Source: Aspidiotus rigidus
Taxonomy: Eukaryota > Arthropoda > Insecta > Hemiptera > Diaspididae
Direction: 5' to 3'
Assembly (NCBI GenBank): GCA_035079385.1
Contig: JAVHKY010000024.1
Span: 2,356,001-2,420,000, forward strand
Length of the DNA: 64,000 nt
Shown one piece after another: positions 51,101-62,990 of the stretch; positions within the stretch are counted from its first letter, which is position 1, and every line of letters begins with the position of its first letter. The notes below the pieces were generated by a model. It was not told where the DNA came from, did no database searches, and saw only the letters and a list, made by a program, of their open reading frames with translations. The position numbers and the translations under genes were made by a program.

Positions 51101-53836
51101 CTTCCGAACCTAGCAAGTTGGGTACAAGGCTACTCGGGTCAAGCGCTTCACCTACCCCGATCTCTCGAAGAGACCGACTAAGCTTGTCCCGCTCACGCCT
51201 CCACGCCTCACACTCAAATAAGGTGTGTTGTGGTCCATCATCCCGCCCAGATTTACAGTGCGAACACGTTGCCTGCTCAACATTCCTCAACTTCTCATGA
51301 AGGTACTTGTTGAAGCAGCCATGGCCGCTTAACACCTTCGTTACGTGAAAGTTCAGCTGACGATGGTGTCGGTCCAACCACTCATAAAGGTCGCTTATTA
51401 GCACACGGGTTGTTCATGTACCCAGCTCCTTCTGGGCAATCCTTGCTTTCCACTTTACAAGCAGGGAGCGCCTGGCCTTTTGCTTGACCTGTAAAGCTTC
51501 TTGGTTGGTCTTTGTCGTCTTCTTTGCTTTGAACCTCACCGCCCTCTCTTCAGTAAGGAGCTCGATTGGTGATGAACGTGCTAATACACAAAGAGCCTCC
51601 GTCGAGACAGTGCGGTAGGCACCAACATACCTCAGCGCAGCTCTTCGTTGGATCTTTACCATTTCTCTCCTTCTGTATGGTATCTTCGTGGAGTCGGCCC
51701 ATACTGGCACACCATGTAGGAGAATCGATAAGGCAGTGCTCATCATGATCCTTCTGCCTGCTTCTCTCGGTCCTCCTAGGTTCCTCATCAGACGGCTTAG
51801 GTATCCAACTACCCGGCCCACCTTTTCCGCTGCCATCAGGAAATGGTGCCTGAAGCTCAGCGTTGAGTCAAACCAGATGTCCAGGTATCTCATTTGCTTC
51901 TTGGTTTTGATTTCCACACCTTGCAGGTGAAATGTGGGTGGACTGAACTTCCAACGAGTCGTGAAGAAAGTGGCCTCCGTCTTACTAGCTGCAAGTTCGA
52001 GTCCAGCCGACTCGATCCAACGCGTCACTTCCTCTAGGGCCCGGTTTTCCCTGCTATCCAGAGCTACAGTTGTTTCGGCAGTGCATACATTACCACTAGG
52101 GTGTCATCCGCATAGCAGATAAGCTTAACCCCCGGTGGCAGCTTCACCTTAAATATCCCGTTAAATGCGACACACCACAAAAGCGGCCCGAGGACCGACC
52201 CCTGCGGTATCCCACACGTAATAGGGCGCTCTACTGTACCAGCAGATGTCTTTGCTTGGATTTCACGACAGCTAAGATAGTTGCTGATTATCCTGAGCAG
52301 GTATGCGGGCACTCCTGCGTCCACAAGAGCTTTCAACATCCTCTTCCATGGAATCAAATTGAACGCATTTCTTATGTCGAGGCTGACGGCTGCGCAAAAC
52401 ACGCATAGCAACTGCTGACTCGGGTATCCTCTTCTGCCAGATCCTAGAATCTGATATGCAGCGTCCAGTTTGAAAACCGTACTGGCTATCAGAGATTATA
52501 TCTCTTTTCTTCAGATAGCTGTTCAATCGATTGGCTATCACTCTTTCTAGGAGTTTCCCAACATGTTCTAGCAGACGAAGTGGACGATAAGAGGATGGTA
52601 GACGAGGTGGTTTATCGTTCTTATCGATCAACGCTAACCTGGCTTTCTTCCATCGCATAGGGACAGTCCCCCAACAATTGTCGCATTGAATGTATCAATA
52701 AGCAGTACTGGGTCAACTGAATGTATGGCGCTCCAGACTGGATTTGGAATCTCATCCGGGCACGGAGCTTTCCAATACTTAGCCGCAGTCTATTGACTGC
52801 TGCACCCACCTCCTCGGTATCTAGGAGGGATATACCATCCTCTTATACTATTGGTAGCATTACCATTGGTGGTGGCTGCTGTGGGAACTACCCATCACTG
52901 ATTTGGCCCTCACCATCCGGCTCCATTCTGATCATTGCTGAGAGCCCTTCAGCTTCTTCAGCACTATCTTATAAGGCTTTCTATCTCACACAGCTCTTGC
53001 TGTCTTTGATGGCCTTCTTCAGCCTCTTACGAGCCAACTGGTATTCAGGTGCAACCGCCCACGCCCCTTCGCGGCCACTACTACGGTGGTATATCCCGTG
53101 CTGACGGTTGCACTCTTTTCTTAACTCGGCAATCTTGTTGGTCAATCAGTAAACGGCTCTCCTCTTCTCTGGTGGACCTTGCCTGGGCATGGCTACATCA
53201 CATGCTTTGGTGACAGTCTTTATCATCTTCTCTCCTGCCACATCTGCATTACGTTCTTGCTCTTCTTCTCGATCCCATGTGAGAGCAAAGTAACTAGCCT
53301 TCAAACGGTCGCTATTCAGCTTCCTAACAGCCCATTTTCGTACCGGCTTTTGTGGAGCAGCGACCTCAACTTCCCGGCGGATGAAGATTACAATATTTAT
53401 TAGAATTAATTAAGTACGATACTGCTTCAAGATTTTAAGTATTTTAACTTTCTTGCGCAGGAACTACTGCCAGATTATTGGATCCGCGTCCATTTGATAC
53501 CTATCCGTACGGAATACCACTTTGGACTTTCGATTCCGTAATGACGTGGGGCGAGTCTCCCAAAGGAACCTGGACCGTCAATATAATCGATAAGGTAGGG
53601 TAAAAATCAATTAAAGCGTTTGGGTTCTCGAGAGCTTTAGACGCAGTAACATAAAAGAAATTCGTTTCGCTTTGCGGACGTCCATTACGTATTTTATGGG
53701 ATTTATATGGAGCAAAACTCGATCACAGTCGATTGCTTTTGTATTTGTGGGGAAAGATTTTCTTTTTTTTAATGAGTTCAGTTTCCGGATCGGTATTCCT
53801 TCTTAGGGCACTTACGGTGGATTATTATTGTTATGA
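48120..53836 (+). CDS. Furin/kexin-type proprotein convertase gene, 11-12 exons
   Basis: Exons: 48120-48341, 48405-48512, 48590-48847, 48915-49064, 49139-49304, 49378-49553, 49631-49843, 49910-50019, 50118-50339, 50441-50601, 53461-53594 and a possible last exon 53807-53836; phases agree. The start is either ATG 48120 or ATG 48159, which gives a better signal peptide (MHSTLIIFTLTSS). The prodomain (YFTNTWSVRSLGG) ends at a KRVTR cleavage site. The subtilisin-like domain keeps Asp (VIVVDDGVETDH), His (SHGTRCAG), oxyanion Asn (ACGNGKKDGDN) and Ser (HTGTSASAPM). The P domain follows (LEHVQVTVSLAFPRRGNLQI, PKGTWTVNIID). It processes precursors at multibasic sites in the secretory pathway. The predicted end soon after the P domain means no Cys-rich region or membrane anchor is seen; the last exon is uncertain, so a longer tail may lie further on. 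The last intron carries an LINE. Confidence 0.9.
50690..53405 (-). mobile_element. R1-like LINE, decayed, antisense in the convertase intron
   Basis: Minus-strand pieces in order: SYRPLRLLEHVGKLLERVIA and ISDSQYGFQTGRC (52.5 kb), VSLDIRNAFNLIPW (52.38 kb), GIPQGSVLGPLLW and CYADDTLVV (catalytic YADD, ~52.1 kb), MRYLDIWFDSTLSFRHH (51.88 kb), GCFNKYLHEKL and a CCHC motif CSHC..HTLFEC (~51.2-51.27 kb). Several stops and frameshifts separate them. The 'ATRWDGPQHTLFEC'-like knuckle after the thumb is typical of R1-clade elements. The 5' half (ORF1, endonuclease) is missing. It fills most of the 2.86-kb intron between P-domain exons. Confidence 0.8.
51414..52028 (-). pseudogene. R1-like LINE RT thumb/connector segment
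   Basis: An open 204-codon piece of the decayed LINE: KTEATFFTTRWKF, the KKQMRYLDIWFD motif, then a Lys/Arg-rich end. It follows the YADD piece (52064-52411) after a stop and precedes the CCHC piece (50700-51404). Confidence 0.7.
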
Positions 53837-55260
53837 TCTGGAAAATAAGGAATCCGTGTCTCCGATTGATGCTTCTTGGACTTCAATAAAACATCTGATG
53901 TCAAAATTTTTAAAAAGAGCAACATTTCATGTCTCATACTGATTGTGATGTCGCGGGGCTCCAGTCTGGCCCTCACCTCTCTTTGATGAGTAGTGAGTGA
54001 TCGGTTCTACTAACCCTTTCTCTTCTTTGACAAACACGTCTTACGTTCAATGTTCATAGGTTGAATTCCGAGGAAGGTTTAATGACGCTTTCTTTCTCTT
54101 CTTCAATGACCAATTACCTTGCATGTAGATCGAGTTTCAAGGTACGAAGTTCCCCAAATACTTTGTTGGACGCAAAATTTGGAACTGAATAGAGTAGACT
54201 GAAGATTTCACTTTTCTCCTCCGTGTTTAAAAGTCGACGCAGGTGGAGTTCGAAAATCGAAATTTTTCCTAGTCCAGGTCAAGGTGATCGTGCCCCTCCT
54301 CTCCGCTCGTTTTTGGGTTTACGACTAAGGAAATGTTTTGACGCTTTGCTATTTTGAGATAAACTAAGCACTTTGCGTTACGCCTGGCGATAGGGCTCCC
54401 AATTTTTAGAATCAGGCGCGGGGATCAATGGGAAAGAAAAGATGCGAAACATATCTGTGTTTTAGACGAATACGGGTTGATAGGCTTGAAAGAAATTTTA
54501 TTGCGGGTCGTACTAGAAAGTTTACTGAAAAAAGTGTTTTCAAGATTCTCAGTGGAAGCTGAATGCTTTATCCTATCGCTATCTAACTTTGGAACTCTAA
54601 TTCCGTGCTATGTTCCTACTTCAGACTTGGATCATTTTCGAAGGCTTATGAGGATCTCAAATTTCGTTTTCAAACTTCTGAGATCTCGTTTAGTTCTTCT
54701 TTGTATGACGAAAATTTATATTTTATGCAGTCGTTACCTCCATTCTATCAATGATTTAGGAACAATTTATCATTATTTTGTTCGAGTTTATTATTTGTGC
54801 AAATTCACTGTCAGTGAATTTTATTTATCAGCTGTGACGACTTCGAGACTCCGTACCCTTCTCAACTTTTAATCACGTTTATTATGCAGTATTTCTACTG
54901 TATAACACCTGGCATGGCGCTATCAACACGCAATGTAATAAAACTTCATTACGAATGAAATTTTCACATTAAGCTGTGATCATATTAATAGTTGACGAAA
55001 TCCAAATCGTTTCTCTAGCGAAAGTGGACAAAATTATTTATTAATCAAATTTCAATACGAAGTGCAGTTATTAGTTACTGAGTAGGATCTATCTCGTATT
55101 CTTTAATTCTAAGAAATGGATAATTAAACTTACCCCAGGTTATTTTTGCCCATATTGCCCGAAGAAAAATATCTCAGGGATAAACCTTTACACTATGAAT
55201 GAAATGTTACACGGAGAATTTGCTATAAATCAGTAATTTTTGAGCTAACCAATAGGCTTG
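53837..55260. other. Intergenic stretch downstream of the convertase gene
   Basis: No gene is supported. A 131-codon frame at 54477-54872 lacks an early ATG and has no domain. TTTTTCCTAGTCCAGGTC (about 54266) resembles the 13.5/15.8-kb repeat family. Confidence 0.4.
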
Positions 55261-55279
55261 GAGTAATAAGTGCGCAATG

Positions 55280-55700
55280 TATCTCATAGCAAATTTAACG
55301 AGGAACAACTTTTGTTTGAAACTTTTTTCTCTGAAATGCGTGGTTCTTGAGAAAATGACCAAAAAGTAGGCAAAAACACTTTAAAAGTGTAAAATATGTT
55401 GCTTAGTCAGCAATTTTCAAGACAACTATCATACATGCAGTGACAACTAATGTCAAGTGCATTTTATAGGAAATTTGATGAGGAACAACTTTTGTTTGAA
55501 ACTTTTTTCTTCAAAGTACGTAGTTTTCGAGAAAATTGCAAAGAACTGAATTTTGGGGGGCAACGGTGGTCACAGTGGGGGTTTATGGGAGGCGGGGCGC
55601 TTAGGACTCTTCAATATTTTCATCAAGTGGTCCTCCTGACCATTTTCACGAAAAGAAATGTACTGTCGCAATTACATCCGGCTAGAAGTTTAAGTTGACT
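55280..55700. repeat. Two solitary units of the 39-42 kb foldback repeat
   Basis: AAATTTAACGAGGAACAACT followed by TTTGTTTGAAAC occurs at about 55300 and a near copy at about 55475, as in the arms of the large foldback element. The second is followed by a G-run and GGTGGTCACAGTGGGGG like the arm text near 41810. Confidence 0.6.
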
Positions 55701-56080
55701 GAACTATCATGAAGCGATGATGCTTTAATAACAATTTTTCTCGCAAACTGTACCAACCTACAAAATTCGAGCGCGGATCCACGGGGGGAGGGGGGAAATT
55801 CCCCCTGTAAAACCCCAAAAAAACAACTATAAATCCGTAGTATCGAAAAAAAAAAAAAAAATTTTAGACTTTTTTTGGATCATTTCCCCTCCCAAAGTGA
55901 TCATCTGGATCCGCGCCTTAAAAACATAGGCTAATAGTGTATGTGTCTCAAAACGCAAATGGTCTTCGTCAGATCCTCCCCTTCACTTTCGAAGGCTCAT
56001 CCTAACCTCCAACTTTTGACATGTTCCATGTCTTTTCTCTCGCCGGACCCCGATTTTGAAACTCGCGAGTATACCCCGCA

Positions 56081-56205
56081 TAATAATAATAAATAATTAA
56101 TTAATGTAATTAAATAATTAAATAATCAAATAATTAAATAATCAAATAATTAAATAATTAAATAAATAAATAATTAAATAATTAATATAATTAATAATTA
56201 GAAAA
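56081..56205. repeat. (TAAATAAT)n AT-rich simple repeat
   Basis: About 120 bp of ATTAAATAAT/ATCAAATAAT units. No other feature. Confidence 0.9.
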
Positions 56206-56339
56206 TTTTCTAAGTCCCTCTTCCTATCATATATGGCTGGATAGTCGAAATTTTTCCAAGTCCCCTAGACTTGAATTGTCTCATACCATTCCAATACAAC
56301 AGCGAGACAGGGGGCGAACGAGCGGAGCGAGTTCGCGCT

Positions 56340-56510
56340 ACCTCATATTTCTCGTAGAAGACTTATACGACGCCAAGATAGGTAAAGGGGTAAACGAATA
56401 ATATCTCACGAACACTTGACCTAGTAGAAGCCTAGACTGAAATATTTCAAGATGACTGATAAAATATAAAAGACATGGAACATGATTTTCATTTATTTGG
56501 CTATGCCAGA
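56340..56510 (-). repeat. Inverted copy of the 38529-38700 repeat
   Basis: Matches 38529-38700 on the opposite strand over ~170 bp, directly upstream of a LINE 3' part. Confidence 0.75.
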
Positions 56511-57872
56511 AAATTTTTTATCCTCTGTAGCACAATTCCCAGAACTTCCAATCTTTAACCGAATCTTTCACCACAATCACAACCAATCCTCCACCAAACA
56601 TATTCGCCTTCAATTCAATCACCTGATCAACAAACCGTTCATAGCACATCCCCTAGAACCCATATACACAACCTTCCCCCCTTCGACCTTTCCTCTACCT
56701 AAAATACGCCTAGATCTCACAGAAATCCCAAAATCTGACAAACCTGGTTTTACCCAACATATCAACAAACTACTTCAAGAATACCCTGACCATTCACTTT
56801 GCCTCACCGATGGGTCGAAAACACCTACTAAAACAGCTTACGCATACTCCATCGACGGGGAAATATCTTCTCATCGCATCCGAAATATAGCCTCTATTTT
56901 TACAGCCGAACTGATGGCCATTTTTTCCTGCCTTTCTCACCTCTCTCAACTACCCCCAAACGGTAAATTCATTATTCTCACTGACTCACTTTCTTCACTC
57001 CACTCCCTTACAGACGCATACAACTCTAACCCTATAATCCAACGCATCTTTCTCACACTACACACTTTGGAAACAATCAACACTCAAATTATCTTCATAT
57101 GGATCCCTGGACACACCAATTTCCCCGACCACGACGCAGTTGATCAAGCCGCTAAACAACTACCTCCCTCAGTCAAATAACTGATAATTCACCCCTACCA
57201 ACCCTAGATTACAAAAATTACTATCGTTCTCTCATCACACAATCATGGAACACTCTTTGGGAAAATCAAACAAATAATAAACTTCTCAGTATCAAAAAAA
57301 CCCCGGTTCCTTGGGTATCCTCCATTCAAAACACAAGAAGAGAAGAAGTAATTCTCTCTTGTCTCAGAATTGGTCACACAAAAATTACTCACACCCACCT
57401 CATCAGTCCCTACATCCTAACCCCTCCCTCATGTCCCCACTGTCAAAAAGACAAATTAACAGTGGAACACTTTTTTTCATGCCCCAGACTTTTACCCCTT
57501 CGCTCTTCTTCGGATACCCCCTCTTCACTCACCCAAGCACTCAAAAACAACCAGGACATCATTTCGAATACTTTATATTACCTAAGACAAACTGACTTTT
57601 ACGCTCACATCTGAACACATACATCGACTATACCTCTACAACCTTCTACATACACACATTGTAAACTTTTACACACCATTACCTGAAACAGTTACACTCG
57701 ATATTATATTCCATCCTCTTATCCTTCCTCACTTTTCCTTTCTCTACCAACTTCCTTAAAACCTCCCTTTCGTATGTGTTATTTATAATATTACTTTCAT
57801 AACTTTTGTAACGCCGAGCCAATAGCCCTCGTCCAGCTCTAGTGCTCGTAAAAATAATAATAAAAAAAAAAA
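56482..57872 (+). mobile_element. LINE 3' end: RNase H domain, CCHC knuckle and A-rich tail
   Basis: The open frame 56482-57180 has RNase H motifs: LCLTDGSKTPTKTA (first Asp), FTAELMAIFSCLSH (Glu), FIILTDSLSSLHSL (second Asp), IWIPGHTNFPDHDAVDQAAK (last His/Asp). The frame then shifts. The next part reads LSCLRIGHTKITHTHLI and CPHCQKDKLTVEHFFSCP, a C-x2-C-x7-H-x4-C knuckle, ending near 57612. A 3' UTR with TAACGCCGAGCCAATAGCCC..GTGCTCGTAAAAATAATAATAAA closes it (about 57810-57872). The RT portion is absent (5' truncation at ~56480). This is an I/Jockey-superfamily-like arrangement; other copies are at 42.2-42.7 kb and 59.6-62.5 kb. Confidence 0.8.
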
Positions 57873-59400
57873 ATTAATAGGAAAAGAATACTCTTTTTTA
57901 ATTTTTAATTACCTCGATCTTAGAGAAAAAATAGAGCGGAGCGTACGTGATTATTACTTTTCGGGACACCTCATTTTGAGGGCGTGGTTGCTTCATTTGT
58001 ATAGTTTTGATCGAAAAATTACAAGAGAACTTTTACATTGTAAATTTCACGTTGATTATTTTTGTATTGAGGTATTTTCATAGTATTCTGCGCGGCTTGT
58101 AAGAAAAATCGAAAAAATTGATTTTCAACGGATGTTCAGCCTTCTAGAGGGAGAAAACTCCATAATCACCGGTAGGGAACTGCTTGGGATTCTTTGGGGA
58201 ATTATTTGATATTTTCAAGTATGAAATCTTTGCTGAGGTTTTGCTCCAAATTCAATATGCATATCTGTAACGCCTGCACATTTCTGAGGCTGGTTGTGTA
58301 TAGTGTACAAGTTAAAAAATTAATACTCATAATTCTTCAAATTATTTTACTCTTTGCTTTGCCGTACAAGGAGAAAAAAAAGTCATCAATGGTTTCGTAA
58401 CACGGTTTAATGATGGCAATAAAAAACCGTGAAGAACGACAATAATAAAAATTATACTACTAGTTATCGTATCACGTACACTTAGGTATTATATGGCTAA
58501 CGTATACCACGTGTATTTTGCAGAAGCTTGGCACGTTGGTTTGGTGCTTGCCATGTACGTAGTACACGTTTTTCGTACGTAATATGTAACAGATGTGGTC
58601 GCTTTACTACTCGCAGACTAATCTCGAAGTCTCATTGCTTATAAGGTCTCGCTTGCGTTACCACAGTCGCATCAGTGGTGGTATTAAACTAATACCATTA
58701 TTGAAAAATGATGATTGCGACCTTATGACGCTCGGTAGGATTAACGTCGCGGGCGATTCCGTGCAACGACGGGTCGTCTACTATCTGATTCTTCCACTGG
58801 TGCCTATTAGTTTTAAGATCCTAGTCTTATATTAGTTTATATAGTTGTTAGCAGTGGTAGGCTAATGAGATATTGTTACGAATAATCTTTACGAAACGTA
58901 GTTATACGAGCGTTGAGAGCTGGACTCCAAGTCCGACCATAGGATTTCGACTTTTCCATATATGTCGAATCCTTGTAACCACTGAAATTTTGAACTGAAT
59001 TCTACATGGGTGGTAAAAACGTCTCTAATTCTGGAAAATTAGAACGTATGTAAAAATCGGCACTTGTTCACGCAAAGCGTGATTCTTTTCATAAACGCAC
59101 ACATTGACTCCTTGATCATGTCAAAGATTTCATTCTCCTGACCTATGCTATGATATTATACCGATATGAAGATTCTTGGGACAGGAAGAAATTTTTTGCT
59201 TCCCAAGTGATCTTCGCTTATTCTATGCTTCAAACTGAGCTTGTGGTAGGCGGAAAGCTTTCAACTTAATTTTTAATAATAAATAAGAAACGCTGATCAA
59301 AAGTGGCTACGTGTATAATAGTCCAGTCAAATTAAACATGAACCTGGCACTATCCTCCAGCATAGATTTTTTTTGTGATGATCTCTACAAAAGCCCCAGA
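57873..59400. other. Intergenic stretch, no gene seen
   Basis: AT-rich DNA. An 80-codon frame at 58593 has no recognised domain. Confidence 0.4.
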
Positions 59401-59404
59401 AAGT

Positions 59405-59470
59405 TCACCCCCTGAAGATGTGGTGCTTGTTTCCCCACAGGGGCAAACGTTCGACGGAAAACGGTCTTTT
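59405..59470 (+). repeat. CTGAAGA-stem-CAAACGTTCG element tail
   Basis: CCCTGAAGA is followed by the stem TGTGG..CCACA (around TGCTTGTTTCC) and GGGGCAAACGTTCGACGG. The CUGAAGA half of a hammerhead-like core is present, but the GAAA half reads CAAA. It resembles retroelement tails ending in CGAAACGTT-type motifs. Tentative. Confidence 0.3.
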
Positions 59471-60872
59471 CGATTTTTCTCGCAAACCACGCAATCTACG
59501 ATGAAAGTACTTCTGTACAAAAATGATCTTCAATAAATTTACTATAAAAATGTATTCTTGTCATTTTTTGATTAACGTAGTGAAAGTCGAGTAAACACGC
59601 CCTCAAAATGACACCCGGAAGACAGTTATTTTTATTATTTTTTTTCACGAGCAATGCAGCTGCACTAAGGGCTATTTGCTCGGCAGATAGTTCTGCGTTT
59701 ACATAAGCTTAGTATTTAATATAGTAAAAAGGAAGGAAAGTTGAAAAAACAAAAAGTTTCTTTTTTTTTTTGGTCGTCACCATTCGGAGTTAAACGTGGT
59801 TGTAAAAGTCAGTAGATCCTAAGTAAGTTAGATTTGAGTCAATTGTTTCGGAGTTGTTATTGAGAGTTTGTTGTGTATTAATAGAAATATTGAGGGCAGA
59901 TCGGAGAGGTTGTAAAGTCGTGCAAGAGAAAAAGTGTTCAACTTTTTTGTGTAATGAAAAAGCGTGAAAACGTCGAAGAACGCGTGTTTTTTCAATATTC
60001 ATCTTGTAAAGCACGCGTCCTACACCTAAACCACCTCGGTACAAAAATGATATTTCTCAGGGAATGTACTCCTGACAATAACGTGTTTTTCTGCGTTTTC
60101 ACGCATAGCTGTCTTCTAGGAGTCATTTTGAGGGCGTGTTTGCTCGATTTTCTTTGGAAATAGAGGGACAGAGGTAAACAGTTGGAGATTAGAGCAAGTC
60201 TACGGAAGTGCAGGGGAGCTTCAGAGGCCTCTGAGTATAGGCTCAGTTAGGGGCTAGTACGATAAGTTCCCAGGGCAATCCTGAGAGAGGAGTTCTGGAT
60301 AAGGTTGATTAAGGCGAAGACAGGTTTCGTTGAACCGTAATCTAATTTTAAGTGGATCAGGCTTTTGTATATTTGAAAGAGTAATTTTATATTACAGCCT
60401 TTTCAGGGGTGGGATATGAGTTGAAGAATGTTTGAAGGGCGTATGCATTTGGCCTAGAGGGGGCCCAGGAATTTTTTTGTTCAAAGTGTAAGTCGAGGAA
60501 TTTGCCGCAGTTACACGATGGAATTTTGGAGTAGAAATGCATGAGAAAGGGTTTCATTTTTTGAACATAACTGAATAGGTTTTTGACGAAGGAAATCTGA
60601 ATCCGTTTCTTGATATCCATGCAATGATTGGGTCGAGGGTCTTTTGAAGGAGTCGCAGTCGGTGGGCTCTTTGAGGATTAGCAGGTCAGATAGACATGTT
60701 ATAAAGGTCAGCAAAACGAGGCTGGATGAGGGGAGGGTTGACATGTGTGTTGATACGGTTAGTAGAAGAAAAGTGAAACTCCAAAAACTTCGCCATGGGG
60801 GACTCCATTCTAGAATGAAGGTTATGTTATGGAAAAATAAAACTGAATGAGCACGACGGGAACTAATACAAA

Positions 60873-60986
60873 AAAATTCTATTATTATGCGGTTACTTGA
60901 CCTCGAAGATGGTAGCTGTAGCTACCGAAACGTCGGTCTTTATTTAATTGTCACATATCGACGGCAGTGCCGCATAATAATAAAAT
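60873..60986 (+). mobile_element. Short element with inverted ends carrying the covarying hairpin motif
   Basis: AAAAAAATTCTATTATTATGCGG (from 60871) and CCGCATAATAATAAAATTTTTTT form inverted ends. Between them lies CGAAGAT + GGTAGC-TGTA-GCTACC + GAAACGTCGGTC (60904-60938), then ATATCGACGGCAGTGCCGC. The layout equals that at 6191-6261, but with a stem that differs by compensatory base pairs. It is inserted in decayed LINE DNA. Confidence 0.55.
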
Positions 60987-61761
60987 TTTTTTGTTATGTT
61001 ATGAATTCTGACTAGAAGGGTTCTGTCGTTGAGAAAAGTTTGCAGGCTTTAGGAGGTGGCCTCGGAGACCAATTTTGTGGAGTTTGGTTGAGATAAAGTG
61101 TCTCCAGATTCGAGGAAAAGTTTCTTGGAAGTTGAAGAAGATGCAGCATATAGGCAGGATTTGTTGGTGGTAGCATCGTAGATTTGAGATTGAAGGTCAA
61201 AAAGGGGTGGTAAAGTGTTCCCTTCTTTTCTGAAACCATATTGGAAGGGGGAGAGAATGTTGTTTGATTATGAACACCATAGAAATTTTTTGGAATAATT
61301 TCCCAAGAACACTGCAGAAGGTTATGGGGCTGGAGGAGGCAGGAAGGAGTGGGTCCGCGTTGGGTTGTAGTATGGGGAGGATGATAACTGTCTTCCAGTA
61401 AGTGGAGTAAGTGTTTCGTGAGAATATAGAGTCGAATAAGGAGAGAAGGTACGAGAGTGAGATTGGGTGGAGATTTCGTAAATTGTATGTGAATTTCCGA
61501 ACATGAAAGCTGCTTCCACGGTGTGTGAGTAGTAAAATCGGAAGAGCTTTTTCTGTCCGAACGTGGACGTGGATACAAACTTCTGATAACGTTACTCGAA
61601 GTACACATAATCGACATACCGTAGAGGTTTTACCTTTGAAAATAATTGCGTTCATTTTTAGAAGAAAAAATGACTCGCTGAACTGCATGGATTTTGGACA
61701 AGAACTTTCATCGCACTGCAAAGAGAAGAATTTTCTTGTGCCTCTAAAATCTTTCTTACTC

Positions 61762-61788
61762 AATTTTTTTTTTTTTTTTTTTTTTTTC
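61762..61788. repeat. T homopolymer
   Basis: About 27 T in a row within decayed LINE sequence. Possibly the remnant of an antisense poly-A tail. Confidence 0.7.
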
Positions 61789-62555
61789 ATTAAATTTATT
61801 TGTTTGGAATGGCCAAATGGGCACACTGAGGACGAATATAAATTAGGTGGTGTTGAAGAAATAGTATTAATGATTTTCTGCAGGGATGTTTTTGAGAGCT
61901 GGGCGAGCGGAAAAGAGTTGAACGCTTGGATCGCCGGCTTTGCAATATAGACATAAAGGGGTGAGAGGCGAAAGGATGTTATTTGATTCAATGAACCAGA
62001 ATAGTTTTTTGTTTCGTATTTTTTGGAACAATTTGCCAACGGCAGAAGTCAGAACGGTCGGTCGGTAAGATTCGGCGAGGGAGAGATCTTGAGTAGGTTT
62101 CAGCGTTGGTAGATTGATAGGAAAGACCGTGTTGAATAATTGCGTCGAATAGGGAGAGGAGGTAATTTAGAAATTTGAGGTTTTTCAGGATGGAAGTGTG
62201 GATGTTGTCGGCCAGGGACTGCGTGTCGGAGGCGTTTCAGAGGCGGGTATGTTATGAGCAGAAATAGGGTCTACAGAATCGAAATAGATGAAGAGATTGC
62301 CATGTTTCAGTAGTTTTTTTGTTGTTGCTGAATGACTGTTCTTATCGTCTTTCGGTCTTATCACTTGTTCCCTTTCAAGTTGAAATAGATCATTATGGGA
62401 TAATAATATTAATAAAATTGTTAGCTTCTGCACAACTGCTCGTACGATACTCCGCATAAATGCCCTTCTTCCTTGTCGAAAAGAGCTGGATGAAGAGAAT
62501 GTTCGCATGCAATTTCGCTTGGGCTTTTTCAGAGCGTCTCGTATCAATTTCACAG

Positions 62556-62990
62556 TGGTTCTACTGCTCGAAAAAATCGTTGCTTCACATTATTTTCAGT
62601 TACACGTACGTCTGCGCTGGCTTATTTGTAATGACAAAGGGATCGGGGTCGGTGACGTGTTTGTGAACCCACGTGCTTGTTATACACAACGCATGATATT
62701 TTCACAAAATTGCACCTGTAGACTACGGAGACAGTTGTTAATTGGCTATCATTACGATTCTCTTTCTTTTTTTTTCTCCAATTTTTTTTTTTTTTTTTTG
62801 AATAATTTCTTTTTATAAATTGTAAATTATTCGACGGTAAAGCTAGATGGTGCACAACTCGTGGAATAATCCCGCTCGTAGAAAGCTTATTTGTCTGTAT
62901 CTGCGCACTACAAATGCTAGCTGGCCTAATTTTCCCGACAGATGACCCGACGTTTCTCATTTATGTTGAAATTAATTTTTGCACGTGTAG
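62556..62990. other. Stretch upstream of the 62991 exon
   Basis: T-rich DNA; no coding exon recognised. Confidence 0.4.

Larger units (their letters stand above)
59640..62555 (-). mobile_element. Decayed LINE sequences, minus strand, RT finger region present twice
   Basis: The 3' tail, reverse of the 57.8-kb type, is at about 59640-59700 (CACGAGC..GGGCTATTTGCTCGG). HFFSCTTLQPLRS..STDFYNHV at 59790-59945 matches the end of the 56.5-kb LINE. LSDLLILKEPTDCDSF (60.7 kb) fits the region after the RT site. YLLSLFDSIFSRNTYSTYWK and SVLGKLFQKI (61.27-61.43 kb) are RT finger text, and YLLSLFDAI recurs near 62.13 kb, suggesting two overlapping or tandem decayed copies. All frames are broken. Confidence 0.6.

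Noticed and set aside
54477..54872. 131-codon frame downstream of the convertase
   Set aside because: No ATG at its start, no recognisable domain and no splice context; probably chance.
59790..60044. Independent small gene (84 codons, minus)
   Set aside because: Its end matches the C-terminus of the LINE at 56.5-57.6 kb, so it is a LINE remnant.
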